Assembly: GCA_035654795.1 (NCBI GenBank) | Contig: DASRWC010000048.1 | Span: 1-64,000, forward strand | DNA length: 64,000 nt | Direction of reading: 5' to 3' | From: JAAYLC01 sp035654795 | GTDB taxonomy: Bacteria; Bacteroidota; Bacteroidia; Flavobacteriales; Flavobacteriaceae | Shown here: positions 1-8,806 of the stretch, in pieces | Layout: each line of letters starts with the position of its first letter | How positions within the stretch are numbered: position 1 is the first letter of the stretch | The notes under the pieces: generated by a model | Told to the model about the DNA's origin: nothing | Seen by the model: the letters and a program-made list of their open reading frames with translations, nothing else | Database searches by the model: none | Position numbers and translations under genes: made by a program

Positions 1-35
1 CGTAAATCTATTTCATCTGAAGCGTGCTGAGCCAT
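1..35 (-). CDS. 5' end of a gene running off the left edge
   Basis: An ATG at 35 on the minus strand opens a frame reading MAQHASDEIDL before the window ends. It lies 8 nt downstream of the rfbD stop and in the same direction, so it would be the next gene of the rhamnose operon. The acidic EIDL start resembles the N-terminus of Wzz/GumC-type polysaccharide chain-length proteins, which often sit next to rfb genes. That identity is only a guess from 11 residues; the existence of a coding start is itself not certain. Confidence 0.35.
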   Translation of the reverse strand, partial: MAQHASDEIDL

Positions 36-42
36 TAAATAT

Positions 43-900
43 TTATTTACATTGATTAATTAGTTGAGACAAAGCGGTTTTCCAATGAACCGTCTTTAGA
101 TATGAAAGTCTTTTCACCCTTCCGTTATCCAAAACACTATATTCCGGTCGCTGCGCAAAAGTACGGTAATGGTTTGTTTGTACAAGTTTTACGGAATCCA
201 GTTTCTGATGCAATTCCAGGATTTCTTTTGCGAAATCGTACCAAGTTGTTTCGCCACCATTACTGAAATGATAAAGACCAAATTGTGTGTTTTCTTGTTT
301 TATAACTTCCAAGATGGCACGTGCTAAATCATTGGCATTGGTGGGCGTCCCGATTTGTTCGGTGGTGATGGTCATCGGTTTGCCCTCATCCGCCATTCTT
401 AGAATCGATTTATAAAAATTATGTCCGTATTGCGAATAAAGCCAAGAGGTGCGGAAGATGAAATATTTTTCCAGAAGATCCTGAATGTACTGCTCCCCTT
501 TCAGTTTTGATTCCCCATAAACGTTGATCGGATTCGTTTGGTCGCTTTCAGTATAGGGGGTTTGCTTCTTTCCGTCAAAAACATAATCCGTCGAAATGTG
601 TAGTAGCGTTACATCGTACTTCCGGCAAACTATAGCAAGATTCTTAACGGCATCGGCGTTGATTTCAAAAGCTTTTTCCGGTTCGCTTTCTGCTTTTTCC
701 ACATTCGTATAGGCCGCGGTATTGATGCAATGCGTGAATCCGTTTTCATGAAAAAAGGTTTCCAAATCCTGAGCATTGGTGATGTCCAGCTCTTCTTTGG
801 ATTTGAAAACAAACTGAATTTCAGGATAGTTCGGAGCTGCATCTTGAAGACACATTCCCAACTGACCATTGGCACCGGTTATTAAAACTGTGGATTTCAT
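43..900 (-). CDS. rfbD: dTDP-4-dehydrorhamnose reductase
   Basis: Last step of dTDP-L-rhamnose synthesis: NAD(P)H reduction of dTDP-4-keto-L-rhamnose, in the cytosol. 285 aa, normal length for RfbD/RmlD. The N-terminal Rossmann motif GANGQLG is at residues 9-15, the STDYVFDG strand at 103-110 and the catalytic YGESK (YxxxK of extended SDR enzymes) at 128-132. The start ATG overlaps the end of rfbC by 4 nt (ATGA), so translation is probably coupled. It is the last of four consecutive rfb genes on the minus strand, in the order B-A-C-D. Confidence 0.95.
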   Translation of the reverse strand: MKSTVLITGANGQLGMCLQDAAPNYPEIQFVFKSKEELDITNAQDLETFFHENGFTHCINTAAYTNVEKAESEPEKAFEINADAVKNLAIVCRKYDVTLLHISTDYVFDGKKQTPYTESDQTNPINVYGESKLKGEQYIQDLLEKYFIFRTSWLYSQYGHNFYKSILRMADEGKPMTITTEQIGTPTNANDLARAILEVIKQENTQFGLYHFSNGGETTWYDFAKEILELHQKLDSVKLVQTNHYRTFAQRPEYSVLDNGRVKRLSYLKTVHWKTALSQLINQCK

Positions 901-1472
901 CTTTGATGTCCTTCAAAGAAATCGACGGTTGCGACGACTTCTCGGAAGGACGGTAATTTTTTGTCTTTTTCCGAAATAATAAACTCCTCTTCCGGTAGAT
1001 GCCAATCCAGCTCTAAAGTTGCGTCATTATAGATGATTCCGCTTTCGAACTTACTGTCATAAAAATTATCGCATTTGTAGGCAAATATCGATTCTTCAGA
1101 AAGTGTGATAAAACCGTGTGCAAATCCGCGTGGAATGAAAAGCTGCAAGTTTTCGATATCGTCCAGAATTAAGGAAAAAGATTTTCCGAAAGTGGGAGAT
1201 TCTTTTCGGATATCTACTACAATATCCAGCACTTTCCCCTTCACCACACGCACCAGCTTTGCCTGTGCTTTATTTCCGAACTGAAAATGCAGGCCGCGCA
1301 ATACTCCTTTGGTCGAATTGGATTGGTTATCCTGAACAAAGTTGGTTTTTATTCCGGTGATATCTTCAAAAAGTTTCTGGTTATAGGATTCAAAAAACAA
1401 GCCGCGGTTGTCTTCCAACAGTCGCGGTTTAAGTATAAAACAATCTTTCAGTGGGGTGTGTTGTAGTTTCAT
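897..1472 (-). CDS. rfbC: dTDP-4-dehydrorhamnose 3,5-epimerase
   Basis: Converts dTDP-4-keto-6-deoxy-glucose to the 4-keto-L-rhamnose isomer. 191 aa, typical RmlC cupin length. Seen motifs: RGLHFQ with the catalytic His at 62, KLVRV at 72-76, VLDIVVDIR at 81-89, and the IPRGFAHGF strand with His119. Its start overlaps the rfbA stop by one nucleotide (TAATG) and its end overlaps rfbD by 4 nt, a fully coupled arrangement. Third gene in the rfbBACD run. Confidence 0.96.
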   Translation of the reverse strand: MKLQHTPLKDCFILKPRLLEDNRGLFFESYNQKLFEDITGIKTNFVQDNQSNSTKGVLRGLHFQFGNKAQAKLVRVVKGKVLDIVVDIRKESPTFGKSFSLILDDIENLQLFIPRGFAHGFITLSEESIFAYKCDNFYDSKFESGIIYNDATLELDWHLPEEEFIISEKDKKLPSFREVVATVDFFEGHQR

Positions 1473-2329
1473 TAATCAAGTTGAAGTAAATGTTTTCCGT
1501 AGCCGCTTTTTAGTAGCGGCGTTGCCAGTTCGTGCAGTTGTTCTTTTGTGATGTATCCCATTTCATAGGCCGCTTCCTCTATTGCTCCGATTTTTAAACC
1601 TTGTCGTTCTTCAATTACTTCTACGAATTGTGCTGCCTGCATGAGTGAAGAAAAAGTTCCCGTGTCCAGCCAAGCTGTTCCTTTGTCGAGAATGCTTACG
1701 TGAAGTTTTCCGCGTTTCAGGTATTCATTATTGACATCGGTAATTTCCAGTTCTCCTCGGGCGCTTGGTTTTATATTTGATGCAATTTCTACCACATCAT
1801 TGTCATAAAAGTAGATTCCGGGGACTGCGTAATTGGATTTCGGTTCTTTTGGTTTTTCTTCGATAGAGAGTACTTTTCCGGATTTATCAAATTCGACAAC
1901 CCCGTATCTTTCGGGGTCCAAAACGTGATAGGCGTAGATAATTCCCCCATCAGGATCATTATTTGACTGTAGTTGTTGGTGCAGGCCGGAGCCATAAAAA
2001 ATATTGTCTCCCAAAATTAGGGCTACCTTATCATCACCGATAAAATCTTTCCCGATGATGAATGCTTCTGCGAGTCCGTTGGGATGTGCCTGTTCAGCAT
2101 ATTCGAAACGACAACCCAGCTTTGAACCATCTCCCAAGAGCAACTTAAAAAGCGGCAAATCCTGAGGTGTAGAAATGATGAGAATTTCTCTGATTCCGGA
2201 GAGCATGAGGGTCGATAACGGATAATAAATCATGGGTTTGTCATAGACCGGCATTAGCTGTTTACTCACGGCAAGTGTGAGCGGGTGTAGTCTCGTGCCG
2301 GAACCACCGGCTAATATGATTCCTTTCAT
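1472..2329 (-). CDS. rfbA: glucose-1-phosphate thymidylyltransferase
   Basis: Joins dTTP and glucose-1-phosphate to give dTDP-glucose, the entry reaction of the rhamnose pathway. 285 aa, matching RmlA. The nucleotide-binding signature LAGGSGTRLHPLT is at residues 6-18, followed by the KQLMPVYDKPMIYYPLS segment at 23-39 and LGDNIFYG in the middle of the protein. It follows rfbB by 27 nt and overlaps rfbC by 1 nt. No promoter of its own is evident in the short gap. Confidence 0.97.
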   Translation of the reverse strand: MKGIILAGGSGTRLHPLTLAVSKQLMPVYDKPMIYYPLSTLMLSGIREILIISTPQDLPLFKLLLGDGSKLGCRFEYAEQAHPNGLAEAFIIGKDFIGDDKVALILGDNIFYGSGLHQQLQSNNDPDGGIIYAYHVLDPERYGVVEFDKSGKVLSIEEKPKEPKSNYAVPGIYFYDNDVVEIASNIKPSARGELEITDVNNEYLKRGKLHVSILDKGTAWLDTGTFSSLMQAAQFVEVIEERQGLKIGAIEEAAYEMGYITKEQLHELATPLLKSGYGKHLLQLD

Positions 2330-2356
2330 TGGTTTAAAATAAATTCGGAATTAAAA

Positions 2357-3364
2357 TTATAATCTGTCTCTGTGATCCAAATACCAAACAATCGTTTTCT
2401 TTATTCCGGTTTCAAAATTTTCGGCTGCTTTCCATCCCAATTCGTTTTCAATTTTCGTGGCATCTATGGCATATCGGAAATCGTGTCCGGGACGGTCTTT
2501 TACATAGGTAATTTGTTCTTTATACGATTTCTCCTGAGGCAGTAATTCATCTAATAATTCACAAATTGTTTGGGCGATATAGATATTTTCCCGCTCATTT
2601 CGTCCTCCAATATTGTAGGTTTCTCCAATCCTTCCTTTTTCTATTGCCAATAAAATTCCGCTACAATGATCTTTTACATATAGCCAATCGCGAACGTTTT
2701 TGCCGTCTCCATAAATGGGAATCGGCTCGCCTGCCAAAGCTTTTCTAATAATAGTCGGGATAAGTTTTTCTTTATGCTGATAGGCTCCGTAATTGTTGGA
2801 ACAATTAGTGGTCACTACCGGAAGTCCGTAGGTGTGGAAGTAGCTTCTGACAATAAAATCAGATGCCGCTTTAGATGCGCTATACGGACTGTTGGGAGCA
2901 TAGGATGTGGTTTCTGTAAAAAGACCTGTTTTCCCTAAAGTTCCATAAACTTCATCAGTAGAGACGTGTAGAAATCGTGCACTTTCAAACCCACTTACAA
3001 ACTCGTTTGGACTTGTCATCCACGTGTGGTAAGCTGCCTTTAGCAAATTAAATGTGCCCACAATATTGGTTTGTATAAACGCTCCCGGACCGGTAATGGA
3101 GTTATCTACGTGACTTTCTGCTGCGAAGTGAATAATTTTATGAAATTGGTATTTCTTAAATAGTTCATCTACAAGATTTTCATCACAAATATCTCCTTCG
3201 ATAAAGGTTATTTGATCTGCTACAGATTTCAGATTATCTTTATTTCCGGCATATGTAAGTTTATCCAGAACTACGACTTTATCCTTTGTTTTGGAGAGGA
3301 AATATTCCACAAAGTTTGCTCCTATAAATCCGGCACCTCCGGTGATTAAAACGTTTTCAGTCAT
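2357..3364 (-). CDS. rfbB: dTDP-glucose 4,6-dehydratase
   Basis: NAD+-dependent dehydration of dTDP-glucose to dTDP-4-keto-6-deoxy-glucose. 335 aa. Rossmann motif GGAGFIG at 9-15, STDEVYG at 135-141 and catalytic YSASK at 161-165, all standard for the RmlB branch of extended SDRs. Its ATG lies only 2 nt beyond the DUF6909 stop codon, so the rfb genes are probably transcribed together with the DUF6909 and GH3 genes upstream. First of the four rfb genes. Confidence 0.97.
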   Translation of the reverse strand: MTENVLITGGAGFIGANFVEYFLSKTKDKVVVLDKLTYAGNKDNLKSVADQITFIEGDICDENLVDELFKKYQFHKIIHFAAESHVDNSITGPGAFIQTNIVGTFNLLKAAYHTWMTSPNEFVSGFESARFLHVSTDEVYGTLGKTGLFTETTSYAPNSPYSASKAASDFIVRSYFHTYGLPVVTTNCSNNYGAYQHKEKLIPTIIRKALAGEPIPIYGDGKNVRDWLYVKDHCSGILLAIEKGRIGETYNIGGRNERENIYIAQTICELLDELLPQEKSYKEQITYVKDRPGHDFRYAIDATKIENELGWKAAENFETGIKKTIVWYLDHRDRL

Positions 3365-3366
3365 TT

Positions 3367-5064
3367 TTATTTATTAGAAACATTTAATATCTGGTCAAGC
3401 ATTTTTTCTGTAATAAGGTAAGTAGGTTTCACACCAGTTGTTCCAAGACCTCCTGATGCAAGCGTGCTTCCGGTTTCCAGTGGATTGTCTGAGGCGTAGT
3501 AGGCATATCTCACCTTCACACGTGAACTTATACTTCCTCTAATGCGTGAAGCTGCTTGTATTGCCTTTTGGTAATGTGCACCTTCCATTTCGAGCCCGAT
3601 AACATTCCAAGTGGATTTATGGAAAAACTTTAATACATCTTTATTCTGAAGAGAAGTTCCCAATACGGAGATCATGGTCCCGGTATATACATTAACATCG
3701 TCATCGGCAAACATGGAGGCGGTAATTTCGTTTTTGAAAGGATAATTGTCAGCTGTTCCCTCAAAAACGTGTGCTGTAGGGATCATTATATCACCTTTTC
3801 CACCTTCGAGAATTCCTGCTTTACCCATAATTGAAACAGACACCACGTTTAATCGTGTTTGCGTCTTCCCGTCTGAAAATGGTCGTAATAATTCATCCAT
3901 TGTTTCAAAGGCCTGTTCTCCAAAAGCGTAATCCATCACCACGATAACAGGTTTTTTATCCGGATCCAGGTGGCTAATTCCTTTAGAATATTTTGGATGT
4001 GTGATTTTGGCCGTATCAAAGATTTGCACGTCAATGTTGGTACCGCTCATATCTTCGATAAAAATCATTCCTTCCCGTTCGGCATATTTTTCAATTCGCT
4101 CTCGCATTGCAACACTGTTGGGGCTGCTAATGGTTTCGTATAGCCTTAAGGCTCCCAGTCTGTTATACTCCTGGGGCAGCGCCTTAGAAGCAAATAGCGA
4201 GTTCATAACACTGTGCATATTAGAGCTGATAATGTGGATGGGGCGCTTTAGAAGATCAGCCTCATGCATCACTTTTTTAATTCTATGTGCCCAGGCTTCG
4301 CCGTGGATATGATGTCCAAGGCGTTCGCGCAAGACCGGACTGAAGGTGATGATTCTTTTTTTATCTTCCAGCACTTCTTCCATAGCCAATTTTCCTAAGA
4401 AATATACCATACTGAAGAAGCGGTTTTCATTCTTTTCTGTAGCAAAATATGGAAAGATGCCTTTTACCTCTTCAAAAGTGCGTCCTAAAAAATTGGCGGT
4501 GTGAGTTATCACCACTTCCTTTTCTTCCTGACTCAACTTGCGTCTGTTCAATACAGCATCTTCAAGTTTCAACCAATCGCGAATCACTTCTCCATTTTCC
4601 TTCACCATCACTTGTTTTAGAATCTTATGTGATTCTATAAATAAGAAAGTCAAGTGCGTAAGGATATCATAGATTTCTGATCTGCCTCGAGTGATTTCAA
4701 TATTCATTTGTTCCTCATCAATCCGATAACAATTTCTTCGTCTCTTGAGTGGAATGATGGGTTCAAAGTGTGAATTTTTATATCCCTCATCACTTGTCAG
4801 GTTAATATATCTGCACTCTTCAATTCCTTCGGGCAGACGGTCCATGATGTAGAGCAGCCCCTGAAGTTCCATTTTTTCTTCGGTGATGGAGCCATATATT
4901 TCCGGACGCAACATTAATAAAGATTCCCGAAGCGTTTCTCCCGAGACGCCTGATGGTTTGTAAAATCCTCTGTTAAAAAGATGGCGCATAGTTATATAAA
5001 GACGCTCAATGGCTTGCGTACTTTCTTGCGCACGTGTTCTGTTATGTGTTTTCAATATATTCAT
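3367..5064 (-). CDS. DUF6909 family protein with a nucleoside-phosphorylase-like C-terminal half
   Basis: A 565-aa protein that I recognise as the Bacteroidota family DUF6909; its reaction is unknown. The last third resembles the PNP/UDP phosphorylase superfamily: SIMGKAGILEGGKGDIMIPT (about residues 411-430) recalls the glycine-rich and GDIVIPT region, and LEMEGAH at about 491-497 matches the EMEGxA ribose-binding motif. The N-terminal 350 residues are helical and unassigned. The ATG at 5064 is preferred over a GTG at 5070, which lies inside a TATATTTG-like box (5070-5077). It sits between a GH3 ligase gene (21-nt gap) and rfbB (2-nt gap). Function as a nucleotide-sugar or nucleoside hydrolase is possible but only inferred. 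Confidence 0.8.
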   Translation of the reverse strand: MNILKTHNRTRAQESTQAIERLYITMRHLFNRGFYKPSGVSGETLRESLLMLRPEIYGSITEEKMELQGLLYIMDRLPEGIEECRYINLTSDEGYKNSHFEPIIPLKRRRNCYRIDEEQMNIEITRGRSEIYDILTHLTFLFIESHKILKQVMVKENGEVIRDWLKLEDAVLNRRKLSQEEKEVVITHTANFLGRTFEEVKGIFPYFATEKNENRFFSMVYFLGKLAMEEVLEDKKRIITFSPVLRERLGHHIHGEAWAHRIKKVMHEADLLKRPIHIISSNMHSVMNSLFASKALPQEYNRLGALRLYETISSPNSVAMRERIEKYAEREGMIFIEDMSGTNIDVQIFDTAKITHPKYSKGISHLDPDKKPVIVVMDYAFGEQAFETMDELLRPFSDGKTQTRLNVVSVSIMGKAGILEGGKGDIMIPTAHVFEGTADNYPFKNEITASMFADDDVNVYTGTMISVLGTSLQNKDVLKFFHKSTWNVIGLEMEGAHYQKAIQAASRIRGSISSRVKVRYAYYASDNPLETGSTLASGGLGTTGVKPTYLITEKMLDQILNVSNK

Positions 5065-5085
5065 TGCCACAAATATACTATTAAT

Positions 5086-6582
5086 TTAACGCTGTAATTG
5101 AAGCAGGGCATTGGCTATTTTGCGGTCATTTGAAAGTCGAGGAACTTTGTTTTGACCTCCCAATTTTCCTGCAGCTTTCATAAAATCATTAAAACTATCC
5201 GGACGCAGGGCTCTTAATTTTAAAGGCTGAAGAACTTTCCCTTCTATAAGATCTAAATAGTAAGAATTTTGTTTTTGAAGTGCCTTATCCAAATGTTGTG
5301 CGATTTCGGGAAGGTTTTCAGGCTCACCATCAAATTCTACCAGCCATTCGTGGTATGGAAGTTCCCCTTCCGGCGGAATCACTTGTGGGGCCACTGTGAA
5401 TTCAGTGAGTGAAAAACCAAACATTTGCATGGTTTCATTCATAGCCTCTTCCACTTCCTTTCCGATAACGTGCTCACCAAATGCCGATATGAAATGCTTG
5501 ATACGACCGGAAACAATAATTCTATATGGCTTTAAGGAAACAAACTGTATGGTGTCCCCAATATTATAAGCCCACAATCCTGCAGATGTAGAAATTATCA
5601 TCGCATAATTTACTCCTGTTGTGACTTGGCTTATGGTAAGTCTTTTGGCCGAAGGATTATGTATTTCTGACGCTTCTACAAATTCATAAAAGATGCCGGA
5701 ATTCAACAATAGCAACAACCCTTTTTCTTTTTGTGAATCCTGATATGCGAAAAATCCTTCACTGGCCGGAAAAGTTTCTATGCTGTCAACTTTTCTGCCA
5801 ATCAGATTTTGAAACTTGACTTTATAAGGTTCAAAGTTAACACCACCGTAGATAAAGAGGTTGAAGTTTTTAAACAATTCCCCAACTTTTTTCCCTGTTT
5901 CTTCTTGAAGTTTTTCGAAATACATCTGCACCCATGGCGGAATCCCGCTTATGAGGGTCATATTTTCATTTTTAGTCTCCTCTACGATGGCGTCAACTTT
6001 TGTCTCCCAATCTTCAATACAATTGGTTTTCCACGTAGGCAGCCTGTTACGTTGCAGATATCCCGGCACAAAATGCGCAACAATTCCCGATAATCGGCCT
6101 AGCTTGATGCCATTTACTTCTTCCATCTCCGGACTTCCTTGTAAAAAGATCATTTTTCCGTTTACAAATTCGGTTTTTCCTGTTTCGTGGATGTATGAAA
6201 GAATCGCATTTCTTGCTGCGGTGATATGCGTTGGCATAGAATCCTTTGAGATGGGAATATATTTGGCTCCTGAGGTTGTGCCGGATGTTTTTGCAAAATA
6301 TAACGGTTTTCGCGGCCACAGGACATTTTTTTCACCGGCGACAACACGTTCTATATAGGGCTTGATTTCTTCATAATCACGAATTGGAACCCTCTCTGCA
6401 AAGTCGGTGTAATTCAGGATATTTTCGAAATCGTGATCTTTTCCGAATGCTGTATTTTTTGCTTTACTGATAAGATCCTGAAAAACTTTTTGCTGAGTTT
6501 GAAAAGGAGCCTCCACCCATTTTTTGGTGCGTGTGGCAATGATTTTCGCAAATATTTTGGCTGCCAGCGATTTAATAGACAT
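5086..6582 (-). CDS. GH3-family acyl-adenylating amidotransferase
   Basis: A bacterial member of the GH3 (auxin-responsive promoter) family, part of the adenylate-forming superfamily. Plant members conjugate jasmonate or auxin to amino acids; the Bacteroidota substrate is unknown. 498 aa. Visible GH3 motifs: TSGTTSG phosphate-binding loop at 99-105, FPASEG at 271-276 (plant YPASEG) and GLWAYNIGD at 335-343 (plant Y-RxGD region). No signal peptide, so cytosolic. It begins 5 nt after the M23 peptidase stop, which suggests co-transcription with that gene and with DUF6909 downstream. Confidence 0.9.
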   Translation of the reverse strand: MSIKSLAAKIFAKIIATRTKKWVEAPFQTQQKVFQDLISKAKNTAFGKDHDFENILNYTDFAERVPIRDYEEIKPYIERVVAGEKNVLWPRKPLYFAKTSGTTSGAKYIPISKDSMPTHITAARNAILSYIHETGKTEFVNGKMIFLQGSPEMEEVNGIKLGRLSGIVAHFVPGYLQRNRLPTWKTNCIEDWETKVDAIVEETKNENMTLISGIPPWVQMYFEKLQEETGKKVGELFKNFNLFIYGGVNFEPYKVKFQNLIGRKVDSIETFPASEGFFAYQDSQKEKGLLLLLNSGIFYEFVEASEIHNPSAKRLTISQVTTGVNYAMIISTSAGLWAYNIGDTIQFVSLKPYRIIVSGRIKHFISAFGEHVIGKEVEEAMNETMQMFGFSLTEFTVAPQVIPPEGELPYHEWLVEFDGEPENLPEIAQHLDKALQKQNSYYLDLIEGKVLQPLKLRALRPDSFNDFMKAAGKLGGQNKVPRLSNDRKIANALLQLQR

Positions 6583-6587
6583 AAGAT

Positions 6588-7451
6588 CTAATTAAAGTCA
6601 ATAAAATTAGTTGGATTTACGGGAAATCCATCGCGCCATAATTCAAAATGAAGATGTGGGCCGGTGGTAAATTCTCCTGAGTTTCCCACTGTGGCAATTA
6701 CCTCTCCTCCCTTTACCAATTGTCCTTGTGATTTGGTTAAAGCTCCGTTGTGCTTGTAAACAGAAATGAGGTTGTTATTATGTTTCAAAATAATGACATT
6801 TCCCGTTTGTGCGCTCCATTCGGAAAAGATGACTGTTCCATCTGCTACGGCTTTAACCGGTGCGTCCATTGCTGCAACCACATCTACGGCAAAATGTTTT
6901 TTACGTGGATCAAATCCTTCAGTTATTGTACCCTTGACCGGTGCGAAAAAAGAAAACCTTTGATCAATCGTTGAAACCAGAGGATTGTATTTATCCTCCT
7001 TTGCCACACGTTCACGAAGTATGGAATCCATGGAAGAAGTGCGAGCAAGCACACTCGGATCCACTTTTGCAGCTTCAATAATAGAATCCTTGTTGAATTC
7101 GCTCATTTTTAAATCACCCGTGAGCACTTGTTTAATGGAATTCAGATATTGAAGATTTAATTCCAAAGCGTTTCGGAGAGAATCGGTTTGATAAGCAAGA
7201 TTGGAAGACTGTCTTTTTAACTTGGTTGAAGAATATCCGGGTATGTATTCACGTAAAGGTGTAAAAGCAATGATAAGAGTTGTGGACGCCACCAGCAGTA
7301 GCGCCGTGAGCATAGTGACTACAAAAACGTTTAATCTATTGAGCTTAAACGTGAAACGTTCTTCAAAAGTCTCTTCATTCAGTAAAATAAGCCGATACTT
7401 GTGTAGCAGCTTTTTCTTAAATCGTTTGGATCTTTTTTCCTTTCTATCCAT
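6588..7451 (-). CDS. M23-family metallopeptidase (membrane-anchored)
   Basis: Probable peptidoglycan endopeptidase or LytM-domain regulator of cell-wall hydrolysis. 287 aa from the ATG at 7451; an upstream in-frame TTG at 7460 would leave almost no leader after the putative -7 box at 7471-7478. A basic N-terminus precedes one transmembrane segment (about 42-63), then a coiled-coil stretch, then the LytM domain with H186 and D190 (HFAVD) and HLHFE at 266-270. The zinc ligand set appears complete, although the usual HxGxD glycine is Ala. Topology: short cytoplasmic tail with periplasmic catalytic domain. First gene of the run leading to rfbD. Confidence 0.88.
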   Translation of the reverse strand: MDRKEKRSKRFKKKLLHKYRLILLNEETFEERFTFKLNRLNVFVVTMLTALLLVASTTLIIAFTPLREYIPGYSSTKLKRQSSNLAYQTDSLRNALELNLQYLNSIKQVLTGDLKMSEFNKDSIIEAAKVDPSVLARTSSMDSILRERVAKEDKYNPLVSTIDQRFSFFAPVKGTITEGFDPRKKHFAVDVVAAMDAPVKAVADGTVIFSEWSAQTGNVIILKHNNNLISVYKHNGALTKSQGQLVKGGEVIATVGNSGEFTTGPHLHFELWRDGFPVNPTNFIDFN

Positions 7452-7470
7452 TCTTATCAAAGACTTTTCA

Positions 7471-7478
7471 CAAATATA
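7471..7478 (-). promoter_or_regulatory. -7 box for the M23 peptidase operon
   Basis: TATATTTG on the minus strand, an exact match to the Bacteroidota consensus TAnnTTTG. It is 20 nt upstream of the ATG at 7451. No clear -33 TTG is seen. Confidence 0.5.
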
Positions 7479-7540
7479 GATGAATCTGCGCCAAAGGGTG
7501 TAAAGTTAATTATAAAACGTGCTTTCTAAACATTTCTTGT

Positions 7541-7548
7541 TACCTTTG
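7541..7548 (+). promoter_or_regulatory. -7 box for tatA
   Basis: TACCTTTG, exact TAnnTTTG match, 19 nt upstream of the tatA ATG. The -33 element is not obvious. Confidence 0.55.
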
Positions 7549-7567
7549 CAACTCAAAATATTTCGTC

Positions 7568-7762
7568 ATGAATGCATTGCTTTTTTCATTAGGAGTTATC
7601 GGGCCTTGGCAGATTATTTTAATCGTGCTCATCGTTTTGTTGTTATTTGGAGGAAAAAAGATTCCGGAGTTAATGCGTGGATTAGGGAGCGGACTTAAAG
7701 AATTTAAAGATGCTTCCAAAGACGATCCTCGTGATACACGAGATACTGATCTAAAACAATAA
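7568..7762 (+). CDS. tatA: Sec-independent translocase protein TatA/TatE
   Basis: Pore-forming small subunit of the twin-arginine system, which exports folded proteins across the inner membrane. 64 aa. Short periplasmic N-terminus, one transmembrane helix (about 13-27), the FGGKKIPEL hinge, then an amphipathic helix with GLGSGLKEFK and a charged tail rich in Asp and Arg. This architecture and length are diagnostic. Monocistronic: own -7 box upstream, strong terminator downstream. tatC is not in the window. Confidence 0.93.
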   Translation: MNALLFSLGVIGPWQIILIVLIVLLLFGGKKIPELMRGLGSGLKEFKDASKDDPRDTRDTDLKQ

Positions 7763-7778
7763 GAATGATTTTAAACTA

Positions 7779-7809
7779 AAAACCTTGGAACTTTGTACTC
7801 CAAGGTTTT
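7779..7809. terminator. Terminator between tatA and the DUF4837 gene
   Basis: An 11-bp perfect stem (AAAACCTTGGA with its complement), 9-nt loop, followed on the plus strand by a T run. It terminates tatA and, reading the other way, may also serve the convergent DUF4837 gene. Confidence 0.85.
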
Positions 7810-7813
7810 TTTG

Positions 7814-8788
7814 TTATTCAAATTTTGTTGTTAGAAGTATGGATTCCAGTTCAAATTGAAGGTTACGTTTGCGTGCCCCCGGGGCGTAGGTCCATCCTTC
7901 CAAAATTAACCACCTATTATTTTTCTCATCTTTAACTGCATAGTTAACGAACGGTCCTGCCATGTATGCATTGGTGACTTCCCACGTGCCTCGTGTTTCG
8001 TAGGCTTCTTTTCCGTCAATTATCGTTTTAAATAGGAAAGGCGAATAGGCAGCTTCCGTTACAAATAAATCTTCATCCTCTACCGGGAGTAATTTACTTC
8101 CGATAGAGTCTCTAATTTTTATAATATCGGCTATGGCTGTACTGTCTCCCTTTATTGCATCTAAAGGGGCTTGATAGACCATAATATTCATGGTTCCGTC
8201 TTTCAGATCTTTCCGGTACCAGTAGAACGTATCCTGATCAATAGCTAACCTGTATGCCGAAGGAATTTTGAAACCTACCCTCATTTTTCGCTTCATGGAA
8301 TCCACATTTCGGGTGGATATTTCGGTTCTTTTCTGTCTTTCAGCGATTTCGCTTTTATGAAAAGCTTCAATTATTCGAGATGCATTTTGATCAATCAGTT
8401 CTGAGAGTTTTTCGGGTGTTGAGGCTTGTATTATGGCTCCTGTTTGTGGTTTGGCAAATTCGTTTTCAACTATGGATACTTTTTCTTCATCTGCCAGTTG
8501 GACATAAAGAAAAATCCGGTTTGTTCTCATAAAATCAACAAATGCCTCAGGTGCCATTTGATTCATGGTATAAAGCGGCTCATCCTGTGGAAGACCATCA
8601 GCAGGCGCCGCAAAATTCCGGCGAATAGTTTCACCTACCGAGCCATTCCATAAATCATTAGGAATTACAATTTGAAGTGCATTAATATTACCTACTGATC
8701 CGGGTACAAATGCCTTTCCTCCCTCTCCCTTTTGATTGCAAGACATTAAAGCAATAAAAGCGACCAGGGCGAGTATGTATGGTTTCAT
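7814..8788 (-). CDS. DUF4837 family lipoprotein
   Basis: 324 aa. A lipoprotein signal peptide ends in LMSC with the lipidated Cys at 17, so the protein should be anchored in the outer or inner membrane facing the periplasm. The remainder matches what I know as DUF4837, a Bacteroidota-only family with no assigned function. It has a repeated layout: two segments each containing a YW/VYQ strand and an Arg/Lys-rich helix. It lies 18 nt after the MltD-like gene in the same direction, so the two are likely one transcript. A role in the cell envelope is inferred only from location and neighbour. Confidence 0.8.
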   Translation of the reverse strand: MKPYILALVAFIALMSCNQKGEGGKAFVPGSVGNINALQIVIPNDLWNGSVGETIRRNFAAPADGLPQDEPLYTMNQMAPEAFVDFMRTNRIFLYVQLADEEKVSIVENEFAKPQTGAIIQASTPEKLSELIDQNASRIIEAFHKSEIAERQKRTEISTRNVDSMKRKMRVGFKIPSAYRLAIDQDTFYWYRKDLKDGTMNIMVYQAPLDAIKGDSTAIADIIKIRDSIGSKLLPVEDEDLFVTEAAYSPFLFKTIIDGKEAYETRGTWEVTNAYMAGPFVNYAVKDEKNNRWLILEGWTYAPGARKRNLQFELESILLTTKFE

Positions 8789-8806
8789 TTAAAAGGATTT
8801 ACGGAA

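Noticed and set aside
318..323. Other CACGTG hexamers (for example at 318, 5031, 50668, 52797, 62951) as further parS sites
   Set aside because: The flanking bases do not match TGTTN/NAACA.
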